Part shown: one piece after another, positions 31,250 through 42,322 of the stretch | Position numbering within the stretch: the first letter of the stretch is position 1 | Layout of the letters: each line of letters opens with the position of its first letter | NCBI GenBank assembly: GCA_030323885.1 | Contig: CM059203.1 | Location: forward strand, 4,402,001 to 4,466,000 | DNA: 64,000 nt | Reading direction: 5' to 3' | Source of the DNA: Branchipolynoe longqiensis | Taxonomy: Eukaryota; Annelida; Polychaeta; Phyllodocida; Polynoidae | Notes under the pieces: model-generated | Databases searched by the model: none | The model's input: the letters and a program-made list of their open reading frames with translations, nothing else | What the model was told of the DNA's origin: nothing | Program-made: the position numbers and the translations under genes

Positions 31250-32524
31250 CTGATACTGTCGTTACTACTTTTACTGTTGATATTGCTTTACTGCTGATAC
31301 TGCTTTTACTGCTGACACTGCTGACAATGCTTTTACTGCTGATACTTCCTTTACTGCTTTTACTGCTGATACTGCTTTTACTGCTGACACTACTTTTACT
31401 GCTGACACTGCATTTACTGCTGATACTGCTTTACTGCTGATACTGCTTTACTGCTGAACCTGCTTTTACTGCGTTACTGTTGAAACTGCTGTTACTGCTG
31501 ATACTTCCTTTACTGCTGACACTGCTGACATTGCTTTTACTGGTGATACTGCTTTTACTGCTGACATGGTTTGTACTGCTGATACTGCTTTTACTGCTGA
31601 TACTGCTGACACTACTTTTACTGCTGACACTGCTTTTACTGCTGACACTACTTTTACTGCTGACACTGCTTTACTGCTGATACTGCTTTTACTGCTGACA
31701 CTGCGTTACTGTTGACACTGCTGTTACTGCTGATACTTCCTTTACTGCTTTTACTGCTGACACTACTTTTACTGGTGATACTGCTTTTACTGCTGACACT
31801 GATTGTACTGCTGATACTGCTTTTACTGCTGATACTGCTTTTACTGCTGACACTACTTTTACTGCTGACACTGCTTTTACTGCTCACACTACTTTTACTG
31901 CTGACACTGCTTTACTGCTGATACTGCTTTACTGCTTTTACTGCGTTACTGTTGACACTGCTGTTACTGCTGATACTTCCTTTACTGCTTTTACTGCTGA
32001 CACTACTTTTACTGGTGATACTGCTCTTACTTCTGACACTGCTTGTACTGCTGATACTGCTTTTACTGCTGACACTACTTTTACTTCTGACACTACTTTT
32101 ACTGCTGACACTGCTTTTACTACTGATACTTCCTTTACTGCTTTTACTGCTGATACACTACTTTTACTGCTGATACTGCTTTTACTTCTGACACTACTTT
32201 TACTGCTTTTACTGCTGATATTGCTTTACTGTGGATACTGCTTTTACTGCTGACAGTACTTTTACTGCTGATACTGCTTTTACTCCTGATACTGATTTTA
32301 CTGCTGATACTGCTTTTACTGCTGATACTTCCTTTACTGATTTTACTGCTGACACTGCTTTTACTGCTGATACTGCTTTTACTGCTGATATTGCTTTACT
32401 GCTGACACTGCTTTTACTGCTGATACTTCCTTTACTGCTTTTACTACTTATATTGCTGTCACTGCTTCTTATGTTTATTGTTGGTACAGTTTTTCTTGCT
32501 GACACTTCTTGTAACTTGAATTAC
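31250..32524. repeat. TACTGCTGATACTGCTTT array, about 1.27 kb
   Basis: Long array of 15-18-bp units (TTTTACTGCTGACACTGC, TACTGCTGATACTTCC). The three-base phase gives open Leu-, Thr- and Ser/Val-rich frames on both strands that are not genes. Confidence 0.95.
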
Positions 32525-32624
32525 TGACGGCGTCAGGACTGGGTCACGTGATACCACACTGGGAGATGCGGTCTCTCCTCTGCAGGCAGCGCACCTGAGG
32601 GCTTGTATAGGGTTCCAACAGGCA

Positions 32625-33070
32625 GCGGGTAGGGGGCAGGGGAAGGGAAAGGGGGCGTGGGTGGGGATGGGATAGGATGGGTATGGGGAGGGGTGGTGGG
32701 GAGGGAGGGGTAAAGGGGGAAGGGGAGGGGAGGGGATGGGGAGGGGAGGGGGATGTGAGAGGATGGGGTGGGGAGAGGGAACGAGGAGGGGATGGTGCAG
32801 GTGGGGAGAGGGAGAGGGGGGGGAGGGTAGTGGAGGAGGGGAAGTTGAGGGGACGGGGGGATGAATGGGGAGGGGATGGAGGGGGAGAGGAGGGGAAAGG
32901 AGGGGAGAGGAGGGGATGAGAGGAGGGGAGAGGAGGGGATGAGAGGAGGAGGAGGTGGAGAGAGGTGGGGAGAGGATGGACTAGGTGAGAGGGGGGGGAG
33001 CTGGGGGAGGAGAGGGGGACAGGTGGAGAGGAGGTGGGGAGGTGGTGGAGGCGGAGAGAGTTGGGAGGAT
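32625..33070 (+). repeat. GGGGA-rich purine tract
   Basis: About 445 bp almost free of C, with many GGGG runs. It can form G-quadruplex or triplex structures. Confidence 0.9.
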
Positions 33071-33074
33071 TGAT

Positions 33075-33607
33075 TGATTGGTGGTTGGTTTATATTGTGT
33101 CAGCTGCATATGCCATATTGACGGCGAGAACTGTTTGTTTATAATTCAAACCATCGCTTTTAGACGTAAAAGTATACAATCGATTTTGCATTAATAGACA
33201 CACATGAATTTTATAACTCACAATCATATAATTTCTGGTCAAGGTAAAATCACATTCTAGATGAAAGTATTATTCAATGATGGAATTTATTTAATAAGCT
33301 ATATGAGCTATAAGAGCTGGTACAAATCAGCTGCCCTCGAAAAGGGTAACATATTTTCTTGTTTTATTTGAGTAAAAAGGTCATGCAAACTGTTTACAGT
33401 GTAAGATTGTTGGCCCAGGGCAATAAAATCCACACAGTTTAATCTAATGTGTTTTAATGTCAGTGGGGACTGACATCCAGTACATTCAGGGGGAGGGTCC
33501 CCCTTGAGAAGAAAAACGTGTGTTAGCCACAAGCGGCCAATCCGGCATCTTGTTAACACAACCTGGTCGTGTCGCCCTTCCAGGTGACTCTGCGGCAGTC
33601 CGTTCAT
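33075..33607 (-). pseudogene. LINE-zeta 3' end (I/Nimb-like)
   Basis: The minus ORF 33,308-33,607 reads LTRCRIGRLWLTHVFLL, PPECTGCQSPLTLKHI and ends with DLYQLL, the Cys/His C-terminus that follows the RNase H region in I/Nimb-type LINEs. The 3' UTR ends in CAATCAATCAATC at 33,075. It is 5'-truncated exactly where the second purine tract begins. Confidence 0.75.
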
Positions 33608-33745
33608 GGAGTGGAGAGGAGGAGGAGGAGGAGGGGGAGGGGAGGGTGGGAGGGGAGGCGGGAGGTGGGGAGGGGGGAGGGGAGAAATGGAGGTAGTGGG
33701 CGAGGTGGGGATGCGGGGAGAGGTGGGTGGGGTTGTGGGGAAGGA
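33605..33745 (+). repeat. Second purine-rich tract
   Basis: GGAGGAGGAGGAGGGGGAGG-type sequence directly abutting the LINE-zeta break. Confidence 0.88.
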
Positions 33746-33892
33746 AAGGATTGCATCAGAGTTAAGTGAAATTCACTTAGTAAAGAGAACACCCATGAGT
33801 TGCTGCCTTTGTGGTTTGCCAGAATTGCGTCCGATCGACGACGGAGGAAACGCCCCTCTGGCTCTTGCAACTCTCCCACGCGTCCACAGCGC
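33746..33892. other. Unassigned island
   Basis: A short mixed-composition segment between the purine and CCA tracts. It has an open frame (PMSCCLCGLPELRPID) too short to assign. Confidence 0.35.
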
Positions 33893-35553
33893 CACCAATC
33901 GGCATCCACCACCACGACCACCTTCACGACGACGACCACCATAACCACCACCACCACCACCACCACCACTACCACAGTGCCGCCAATCGGCAGCCAACAC
34001 CACAATCCACCACCATGACCACCTTCACGACCACCCACCCCCATAACCACCACCACCACCACCAACGACCAACATCACCATCACCACTCACCACCACCAC
34101 CACCACCATCACCACTCACCACCACCACCACCATCACCACTCACCGCCACTACCACCACCACCACCACCGCCGCCACCACCACCGCCACCACCACCACCA
34201 CCACCACACCACCACCCCACCACCACCACTACACAGCGTCGCCTAATGGGGAGCCACCACCACCACCACCACCACCCCACCACCACAACCCACCACCACC
34301 ACCACCACCTTCACCACCACCATCTTCACGACCACCCACCTCTATAACCACCACCACCAACCACCACCATCACCCCCACCACCACCACTCACCACCACCA
34401 CCACTCACCACCACCACTACCACAGCGCCGCCAATCGGCAGCCACCAACACCACCACTACCACAACCCACCACCACCACCACCACCTTCACGACCACCCA
34501 CCCCATAACCACCACCACCAACGACCACCGTCACCACCACCACCACCACTCACCACCACTACCACAGCGCCGCAACCCACCACCACCCACCACCCGCACT
34601 CATCACATACAACCACCACTCACCAACACCTACCACCTACCACCCACCACCCTCCACCACCCGCACTCACCACCACCTGCACTCACCACTACCCACCACC
34701 CACACTCACCACCACCTGCACTCACCACCACCTGCACTCACCACTCACCACCACCCACCACCCACACTCACCACCACCCACACTCACCACCACCTGTACT
34801 CACCACCACCCACACTCACCCACAGTCACCACCACCCCACACTCACCACCACCCACCACACTCACCACCACCCACCACACTCACCACCACCCACCTCCAC
34901 CACCGCCACACTCACCACCACCCGCCACACTCACCACCACCCACACTCACCCACACCCACCCCCACCCACCACCCACACTCACCACCACCCACAACACAC
35001 TCACCAGCACACCACCACCACCCACCACCTGCACTCACCACCACCCACCACCCGCACTCACCACTACCTGCACTTACCACCACCGACCACCCGCACTCAC
35101 CACCACCTGCACTCACCTGCACTCACCACCACCCACCACCCGCACTCACCACCACCTGCACTCACCACCACCCGCATTCACCACCACCCACCACCACCCA
35201 ACACTCACCACCACCCACACTCACCACCACCCACCACCACCCACCACCCGCACTCACCACCACCCACCACCCACACTCACCACCACCACCACGTACACTC
35301 ACCACCACCTGCACTCACCACCACCCACCACCACCCACCACCCACACTCACCACTACCTGCACTTACCACCACCGACCACCCACACTCACCACACCCGCA
35401 CTCACCACCACCCACCACCCGCACTCACCACCACCCGCACTCACCACCACCTGCACTCACCACCACCCGCATTCACCACCCACCCACCCACCACCACCCA
35501 CCCACCCACCACCCACCCACCACCACCCACCACCACCTACCACGCCACCTGGA
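33893..35553 (+). repeat. CCA/CAC trinucleotide megarepeat, about 1.66 kb
   Basis: CACCACCACC repeats with embedded CGCCAATCGGCA words early on, and later ACTCACCACCACCCACC units of 12-18 bp. His/Pro/Thr-rich or Val/Gly-rich ORFs are by-products. Confidence 0.95.
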
Positions 35554-35607
35554 TGGACTCAGGTGAACGATCCAATAGACTACCTCAAAGGTGAGGCAGT
35601 TGATTGT

Positions 35608-35752
35608 TGGGCTTTTATTTCCTGGCAACATCCAAAGTCATATCAGAGCGGGTACCCACTTCTGACAATGCGCACTAATTGTCACTTTATAGTGCTGCCC
35701 CACTGGAAGCCCAGACCACCTGCAGCATGACCCAGTATCCCAGTGACATTTT
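35608..35752 (-). mobile_element. SINE-A fragment
   Basis: Complement of the tail and distal core (TTTTATTTCCTGGCAACATC, then CACTTTATAGTGCTGCCCCA), ending inside the core. Confidence 0.7.
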
Positions 35753-35767
35753 CTTGTAAATGTAAAT

Positions 35768-36040
35768 ATTGTTTGTTTGTCTGTTATTGCTTTACGTCCT
35801 ACGACTTTATAGGGTTACCCCACTAGGAGACACCGGCACCATGACCTGATATCCCACTCAGTCACATTTTCCTGACACTCAACTAACCAGTCCTTGCCCT
35901 ATCTTAGTAATGCCGAGTGCCAGGCTAGGTAGTGACAAGTATAAATTTGGTAAGTCATTGATTTGACTCAACCAAAATTCGAATTCCTGACCTTCCGCAC
36001 GAGAAGCCCACGCTCTTGCCGATTGGGCCACCGTTCTCGG
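35768..36040 (-). mobile_element. SINE-A2-like copy with variant head
   Basis: The tail is partly deleted and the core is present. The head (minus strand: GGCCCAATCGGCAAGAGCGT) is the alternative tRNA-like type, close to 503-836. Confidence 0.72.
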
Positions 36041-36261
36041 TAGATCAGAGTGACAAATCGGTCCGCCCCTATAGAGTCACGTGACTGGCTCTGTTGAAGT
36101 TGAGTGATTTGGACATCGCTTGGTTCCTGGCCAACGCCCTTCGGTCTTGCTGGCCTACAGTATTGGGACATTGTCACGTGACTTTCTGTTCTGAGTTGGG
36201 GTGGGGGGGGGGGTGGAGCTAATTGATTCTTCTCTGTTTTTTAAAGCTGCATAGTCCGAGG

Positions 36262-36835
36262 AAAACTTTGATTTTGTTTGTGCGGTAAAAATGTATTTTG
36301 TCAGTGCCGAAGCACTGGTCTTCCAGTCATTTTTAAATTCAGGTTTATTCACACAAAAGGTATATAGAATCATCATCATCATGCTATCGGTCACGATGTG
36401 ACAAAGACTGCTTTCATTACTTGACTGACGCTCTCCATTTAGCTCTCTGCTGTGAGAGTTGCGTCCATGAGTCAGTCTTAATGTCTCTCAGCTTCAGGTT
36501 TCTCTTGATGGTATCCTTAAACCGGCGACGAGGGCACCCTCTCTTTCTGTAGCCAGAAGACAGTTGAGAATAGATGATCCCGCTTTGGTAGCCTGTCTGA
36601 TGACATCCTCATGAGGTGTCCAGTCCACCGGAGATTCTTTTTGATCAGAAGATCTTCCATAGAGGGCAGCCCCATCCGTTCGATATAGAATAAGGTATAC
36701 AATAATAACTGTTGAATACACGATTTGCAGCATGTAACACAATGAAATTCTGTAACCCAAAAGTTCCATAGCAATATGTTAACAGTAGTGTCATATAACT
36801 AGATCAATTAATCAAGGTGAGTATTGACATGGTAT
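36262..36835 (-). mobile_element. Retroposon F interrupted by LINE-beta
   Basis: Contains the hairpin CAGTGCCGAAGCACTG (near 36,301) and, beyond the LINE, ATACAATAATAACTGTTGAA to the AACTAGATCAATTAAT end. Confidence 0.65.
36371..36682 (-). pseudogene. LINE-beta 3' end with 9-bp target duplication
   Basis: Minus-strand copy of the 8,675-9,048 element, with its (GAT)n tail at the left (TCATCATCATCATG). ATATAGAAT occurs on both sides (36,362-36,370 and 36,683-36,691), an intact target duplication. Confidence 0.88.
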
Positions 36836-37171
36836 TTAGAATTTAATTTTCAAAACCAAAGTAATTATCTAGATTTGATTCTACATATTAAACTGAGATA
36901 CTGGTGTACATTTGAAACATTTGTCACCAAACAGAAGGGAATATTGAAGCATTTTAAATGAATTTGTTACTGCAAAAGCATATGGTGTTAGAGTGTTGGC
37001 ATGCTTGGCAAAATTAATTTGGCATGTTTGCACTTCAAATACGTCAAAAGTTAGCCATTCAAAATAAAAGTTACTTCAAACTAAACATAAGGTAGAATAT
37101 AGCAATTAACCTAATATATTTATTTCACAAAATGACAGAAACTCAAAACCATCGGACTATGCAACTTTATT

Positions 37172-37349
37172 CAGGAAAACCTCTCTCACTGACCACCTCC
37201 ACAGATTGACCACTCCCCTATATCGATCGATTTATTTGGGTCCCAACAATACATTTGTAACCATATTCTAACTCCCTAAACCGACCACCTCCATAAACCG
37301 ACCACTTACAGTCGGTCCCATGGTCGGTCGGTTTAGAGAGGTTTTACTG
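37172..37349. mobile_element. pogo/Tigger-like MITE
   Basis: CAGGAAAACCTCTCTCACTG to GAGGTTTTACTG with the family interior (ATCGATCGATTTATTTGGG). Confidence 0.78.
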
Positions 37350-37432
37350 TATATTTATCTCAGAAAATGACAAAAACTCAAAACCATTGGATGACCCAAC
37401 TTTAATAATCACAAATCTAAAAGTGACATGAT

Positions 37433-38167
37433 CTCTTAAGGGGCTGTCACATCACGACGCATCGCACCAACGTTCGCCAACGTATGTGATATTTGGCCAC
37501 TATCTCGGGATACGTTGTTATGCGTTACGCATGCGTAAAGGTGCAGTCACACTACGACGTTTCTCCCAGCGTGCCGCCAACGCGCTAAATATATTCAACA
37601 CGTCGAGAAATGTCAAACTTTTCGGTGTCTTTTGAGAAAACTTGCATGCAGCGCAGCGTGTTGGCAGCGTGTTGCTGGCGTGTTATTGGTACGCTGCCAG
37701 CGCGTTGCAACATGCGGCGGAACAATATGTCAACGTCCCGCCAGCGGATTCCCAGTGTGCCATCGGCGTGTTGTCGGCGCGCTGTCGGCGTGTTGACGGC
37801 GTGGCGGTGGCGCGTTGGTGTCGTGTTAGTACCGTGTCAACGCGTACATACCCGCCAGCAACACGTTCACACGCGCCAGCAACACGTTCACACGTGCCAG
37901 CAACACGTCCACACGCGCCAGCAACATGTCCACACGCGCCAGCAGCACGTTCAACCCGTCGAGAACCGCTGGAGCAACGCCAATAACGCGCCCCAAACCC
38001 GTTGATGGAATGTTACCGATGCATTGACGGGCCGGTCGCAGGTGGGAGAAAATTCCACGACGTTGATGAACGTTTCTCAACGCGCTACGAGCGGGCCGGC
38101 TATGCGCTGGTAATGCGTGTCGACATCCTGCAAACGAGCCCGTAACGTGCTACGCAACCCGTCGGCG
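37433..38167. mobile_element. CpG-rich foldback MITE(s) with word-repeat interior
   Basis: Two similar left ends occur: TTAAGGGGCTGTCACATCAC (37,433) and AAAGGTGCAGTCACACTACG (37,534). The interior is made of CGTGTTG/CAACACG words, including about five 21-bp units (GCCAGCAACACGTTCACACGC type, 37,850-37,950) that can pair with GCGTGTTGCTGGCGTGT at 37,668. The right side is cut by a SINE at 38,168. Confidence 0.6.
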
Positions 38168-38392
38168 CGCGTCGAGTCAAACCAATGACTTAAAAATTGA
38201 TACTCGTCGCTTCCTAGCCAGGCGCTCAGCATTATTAGGATGGGGCAAGGACTGGTTGGCTGAGTGTCAGGATAATCTCACTGAGTGGGATATCAGGTCA
38301 TGGTGCTGACGGCCTGGTTTCCCAGTGGTGCAGCACTATAAAGTAGCTAGGACATAAAACAACAAAAACAAACAACAAACAAACCTATCTAA
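38168..38392 (+). mobile_element. SINE-A, head missing
   Basis: Begins at GTCGAGTCAAACCAATGAC and runs to the AACAAACAAAC tail. Confidence 0.8.
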
Positions 38393-38446
38393 GTAACAAG
38401 AAATGCTTATAATTAATTATTGTTAATATTAATAATGGATCAGATG

Positions 38447-38590
38447 GGATGGCCGAATGAGTTGAGAGTCCTTCTCCTGTCCTGGTAGGTCGTGGGATTC
38501 GAACCCACGGGTTCGAACCCTAGCCAAGTCAAACCAATGACTTAACAAATTGATACTTGTCGCTACTTAGCCTGGTGCACCGCAGTATTT
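38447..38590 (+). mobile_element. SINE-A, 3' truncated
   Basis: Head CAGATGGGATGGCCGAATGA, B box GGGTTCGAACCCTAGCC and early core. It stops where a minus-strand SINE-A begins. Confidence 0.8.
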
Positions 38591-38591
38591 T

Positions 38592-38938
38592 TGTTTGTTT
38601 GTTGTTGTTTTACGTCCCAGCAACATCTAAGGTCATATCAGGATGGGTACCGACTTGTGATAGTGTGCACTCATGGCGATGTTATAGTGCTGCCCCACTG
38701 AGAGATCAGGCCACCACCAGCATGACCTGATATCCCACTCAGTCACATTATCCTGACAATGAGCCAACCAGTCCTTGTCGTACCCTATTAATGCCGAGTG
38801 CCTGGCTAGGAAGCGACAAGTATCAATTTTTATAACTCATTGGTTTGACTCGACCACCGTTCGAACCCACGATCCAATGGTCTACCAACACGGGAGACGG
38901 ACGCTCTAGCTCATTCGACCATCTTTTCTGGTTCCCAA
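38592..38938 (-). mobile_element. SINE-A, full length
   Basis: Tail, core and head in the minus orientation, ending TCATTCGACCATCTTTTCTG. Confidence 0.85.
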
Positions 38939-39239
38939 TAACACTCCAGTTTAATATCACAAGTTTGTATCTAAGTTCTACATTTATTTATATGTGTGTC
39001 AGTGAAAATAATAAATAAAGTGAAAATCTATTTTGGTTTGTTTTGATTGATTTTGAGAGACTTGACCTTTGCGGGTGTGACTTTGTCGTCATTAACTGCA
39101 AGGTCAAGGGTAGCAAGGTGCAATCAAGGATCATGGCATGCAGACCCTCATGTTTCACTATACATTCATCGACTTGTAAATGTGAATATGCAAGTAGTAC
39201 TAATAGTCCAGGCACACTAACGGTGTCAGTAGGTCACTT
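38939..39239. other. Unassigned stretch
   Basis: AT-rich sequence with no recognised gene. Short ORFs on both strands lack recognisable domains. Confidence 0.4.
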
Positions 39240-39490
39240 CCAGGCTGGTTGGTTGTTGAAGTTTTACACCCTGGCAACATGGAAGGTCACATCAGGATAG
39301 GTACCGACTTGTGACAGTGCGCACTTATGGCGACTTTATAGTGCTGCCCCACTGGGAGACCAGGCTGCCAACACCATGACCCAATATCCCACTCAGTCAC
39401 ATTATCCTGGCACTTAGCCAACCAGTCCTTTCCCTATTTAATTATGCCGAGCGTCTGGCTAAGAAGCGACAAGTATCAATTTTTAAGTCA
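39240..39490 (-). mobile_element. SINE-A body joined to a non-tRNA upstream segment
   Basis: Tail and core as usual. At the place where the head is expected the sequence becomes CCTTCCGAGATACAACCATT and GTCCACCCAGTC, as in the long variant described at 42,323-43,075. Confidence 0.75.
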
Positions 39491-39554
39491 TTCCCTTCCG
39501 AGATACAACCATTAGTGTCCACCCAGTCACTAGTCAGGCTCCTGGACAGTTTCT

Positions 39555-40036
39555 TTGTTGCTTTACGTCCTAGCAACATCTAAGGTCATGTCAGGACGAC
39601 TACGGACTTGTGACAGTGCACCCTCATGGCGACTTTATAGTGCTGACTCACTGGGAAACCAGGCTGCCAACACCATGACCCAATATCCCACTCAGTCACA
39701 TTATCCTGACACTCAGTCAACCAGTCCTTGCCCTATCCGAATAATGTCGAGCGCCTGGCTAAGAAGCGGCAGCGATAAGTTTTTACCTCATTCACTTCCA
39801 AGATACAACCATTAGTGTCCACCCAGCCATTAGTCAGGCCCCTGGACATTCTAGCATTTGGGGGGGGGGGGGGGGGTGAAGCACACTGCAATGCAACACA
39901 CTGCTATGCTTACATACAGCAAGTGGCATTATATTTAACATCGCAGCTCAATTTCACTACAACCCAATTCCAAAACAAATGTAGGCCACAAATGCTACTG
40001 CGTTTGATCATCAAGACCCACGTGTTTATGGGTTCA
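39555..40036 (-). mobile_element. SINE-A long variant
   Basis: Tail and core, then GATACAACCATTAGTGTCCA and about 190 bp more (GGTGAAGCACACTGC, ATTTAACATCGCAGCTCAAT). A G run interrupts it at 39,860-39,877. The tRNA head is not visible; the copy ends near TGGGTTCAAAG. Confidence 0.75.
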
Positions 40037-40261
40037 AAGTGAGTTTAAAGACACGGGTCTGTAGTGAAGGATGGGACTGGGAGTGACCTCATTACACGTC
40101 AGTGTAAACATGTCAAGTCACAGCTTCAGTTCCTCCTCAGGGACCAGCAAACAAAACGCGGAAGACACATTAAATTTGCATAATTTGCATAATTCGATGA
40201 AGTCTAAATATATTAAAAACTAAAACATTAAGATAGATATGGTCCACTATATCTAGAAAGA

Positions 40262-41587
40262 TTGGTGCAGTTATTAATAATCTAGAGTTGTAAATACTGG
40301 TGCAGTTATTAATAATCTAGAGTAGTAAATAGTGGTGCAGTATTAATAATCTAGAATGGTAAATACTGGTGCAGTTATTAATAATCTAGAGTGGTAAATA
40401 CTGGTGCAGTTATTAATAATCTAGAGTGGTAAATACTGGTGCAGTTATCAATAATCTAGAGTGGTAAATACTGGTACAGTTATCAATAATCTAGAGTGGT
40501 AAATACTGGTGCAGTTATTAATAATCTAGGGTTGTAAATACTGGTGTAGTTTTTACTAATCCACAACGGTAAATACTGGTGCAGTTCATAATAATCTAGA
40601 GCGGTAAATACTGTTGCCGTTTATTAATAATCTAGAGTGATAAATACTGGTGCAGTTCTTAATACTCTGGAGTTGTAAATACTGGTGCAGTTATTAATAA
40701 TGTAGCGTTGTAAATACTGGTGCAGTTATTAATAATCTAGAGTGGTAAATACGGGTGTAGTTTTTAATAATCTAGAGTGGTAAATACTGGTGCAGTTATT
40801 AATAATCTAGAGTGGTAAATACTTGTGGTTAGTAATCATCTAGAGTGGTAAATACTGGTGCAATTGGTAATACTCTAGAGTGGTAAATACTGGTGATATT
40901 ATTAATAATCTAGAGTGGTAAATACAGGTGCAGTTCATAATAATCTGGAGCGGTAAATGCTGGTGCAGTTATCAATAATCTAGAGTTGTAAATACTGGTG
41001 CAGTTATTAATAATCTAGAGCGGTAAATATTGGTGCAGTTATTAATAATCTAGAGTTGTAAATACTGGTGCAGTTATCAATAATCTCGAGTGGTAAATAC
41101 TGGTGCAGTTATCAGTAATTTAGAGTTGTAAATACTGGTGCAGTTATCAATAATCTAGAGTGGTAAATACTGGTGAGGTTATTAATAATCTAGAGTGGTA
41201 TATACTGATGCAGTTAGTAATACTCTAGAGCGGTAAATACTGGTGAGGATATTAATAACCTAGAGTGGTAAATACAGGTCCAGTTATTAATAATCTAGAA
41301 TGGTAAATACTGGTGCAGTTATTAATAATCTAGAGTTGTAAATACTGGTGAAGTTCGTAATAATCTGGAGCGGTAAATGCTAGTGCAGTTATCAATACTG
41401 TAGAGTTGTAAATACTGGTGCAGTTATCAATAATCTAGAGTGGTATATACTGATGCAGTTAGTAATACTCTAGAGCGGTAAATACTGGTGAGGATATTAA
41501 TAACCTAGAGTGGTAAATACAGGTCCAGTTATTAATAATCTAGAGTGATAAATACTGCTGCAGTTATTAATAATCTAGACTGGTAAA
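40262..41587. repeat. 35-bp satellite, about 38 copies
   Basis: Unit CTAGAGTGGTAAATACTGGT then GCAGTTATTAATAAT, with an XbaI-like TCTAGA at each join. Moderate divergence; no coding frame. Confidence 0.93.
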
Positions 41588-41815
41588 TATTGGATGGCCG
41601 AATGAGTTAGAGTGTCAGTCTCCCGTGTTGGTAGATCGTGAGTTCGAATCCTGGTCGAGTCAGACCAATGTCGTAAAAATTTATACTTGTCGCTTCCTAG
41701 TCAGGCGTTCAGCATTATTAGGATAGGACAAGGAGCAGTGAAATGAGGAAGACCAATCGTCCCCAATTGAAACTTCCCCGGCTTAAACAACTAATGTACC
41801 CCCAACAGAAAAGAA
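41588..41815 (+). mobile_element. SINE-B
   Basis: Head GGATGGCCGAATGAGTTAG, B box GAGTTCGAATCCTGGTCG, partial core, then the B-type tail (AGCAGTGAAATGAGGAAGAC to AACAACTAATGTACC). It begins directly at the edge of the 35-bp satellite. Confidence 0.82.
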
Positions 41816-42096
41816 AAAGAGAGAAAAAAACCTTAAATCTTAATATCAAAAATCAACTTTAACTAAAAAATACCTGACAACAATTCAAGGCCATCTGGCC
41901 GTGCAACTTTTAAATAAGAGTGCCTTTAGAATGGTCTTTTGTAAAGGGGTGCGCCTGGTGTAAATGGCGGATAAACTGGTGGCAAGGCCAAATCGTGACG
42001 TCATTCAGCTGTAGTCAACATTTCCACGATGAGGCAAGTGAAATCACGGGCGGCCATGTTCAAAGTGGATATATAATGCATTGCGGTCATTGTTGT

Positions 42097-42322
42097 TGTT
42101 TTACTTCCTAGCAACATCTAAGGTCATATCACGACGGGTACCAACTTGTGACAGTGCGCACTCATGGTGACTTTATAGTGCTGCCCCACTGGGAGACCAT
42201 GAACTGATATCCCACCCAGTCACATTATCCTGACACTGAGCCAACCAGTCCTTACCCTATCCTAATAATGCCGAGCGCCAAGCTAGGAAGCTACAAGCAT
42301 CAATTTTTAAGTCATTGGTTTG
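42097..42322 (-). mobile_element. SINE-A, head missing
   Basis: Tail and core only; it ends at AAGTCATTGGTTTGA where the next SINE tail starts. Confidence 0.8.

Larger units (their letters stand above)
26131..31680. repeat. Segmental duplication, copy 2
   Basis: Copy of 20,137-25,630 in direct orientation. Most of it is nearly identical, but two patches (about 26,150-26,690 and 30,040-30,190) are dense in single-base indels. Confidence 0.95.
36241..37404 (+). mobile_element. TTAA-class MITE region split by retroposon F and a pogo MITE
   Basis: The left end TTAAAGCTGCATAGTCCG is at 36,241. The body resumes at about 36,848 after a minus-strand retroposon F. It reaches a right end (GGACTATGCAACTTTA) at 37,171. 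A second right end (TGACCCAACTTTAA) lies after a pogo-like MITE at 37,380-37,395. Confidence 0.65.

Noticed and set aside
25386..32527. Leu-rich and Val-Ser-Ala repeat ORFs that look like transmembrane or coiled-coil proteins
   Set aside because: They follow the TACTGCTG array, and some run through N gaps.
33606..33944. Possible exon encoding a Cys motif (SCCLCGLPEL)
   Set aside because: Too short, flanked by simple repeats, and no splice-site support.
33604..35122. Long His/Pro/Thr-rich and Val/Gly-rich ORFs
   Set aside because: They are translations of CCA/GGT trinucleotide repeats, open in several frames on both strands.
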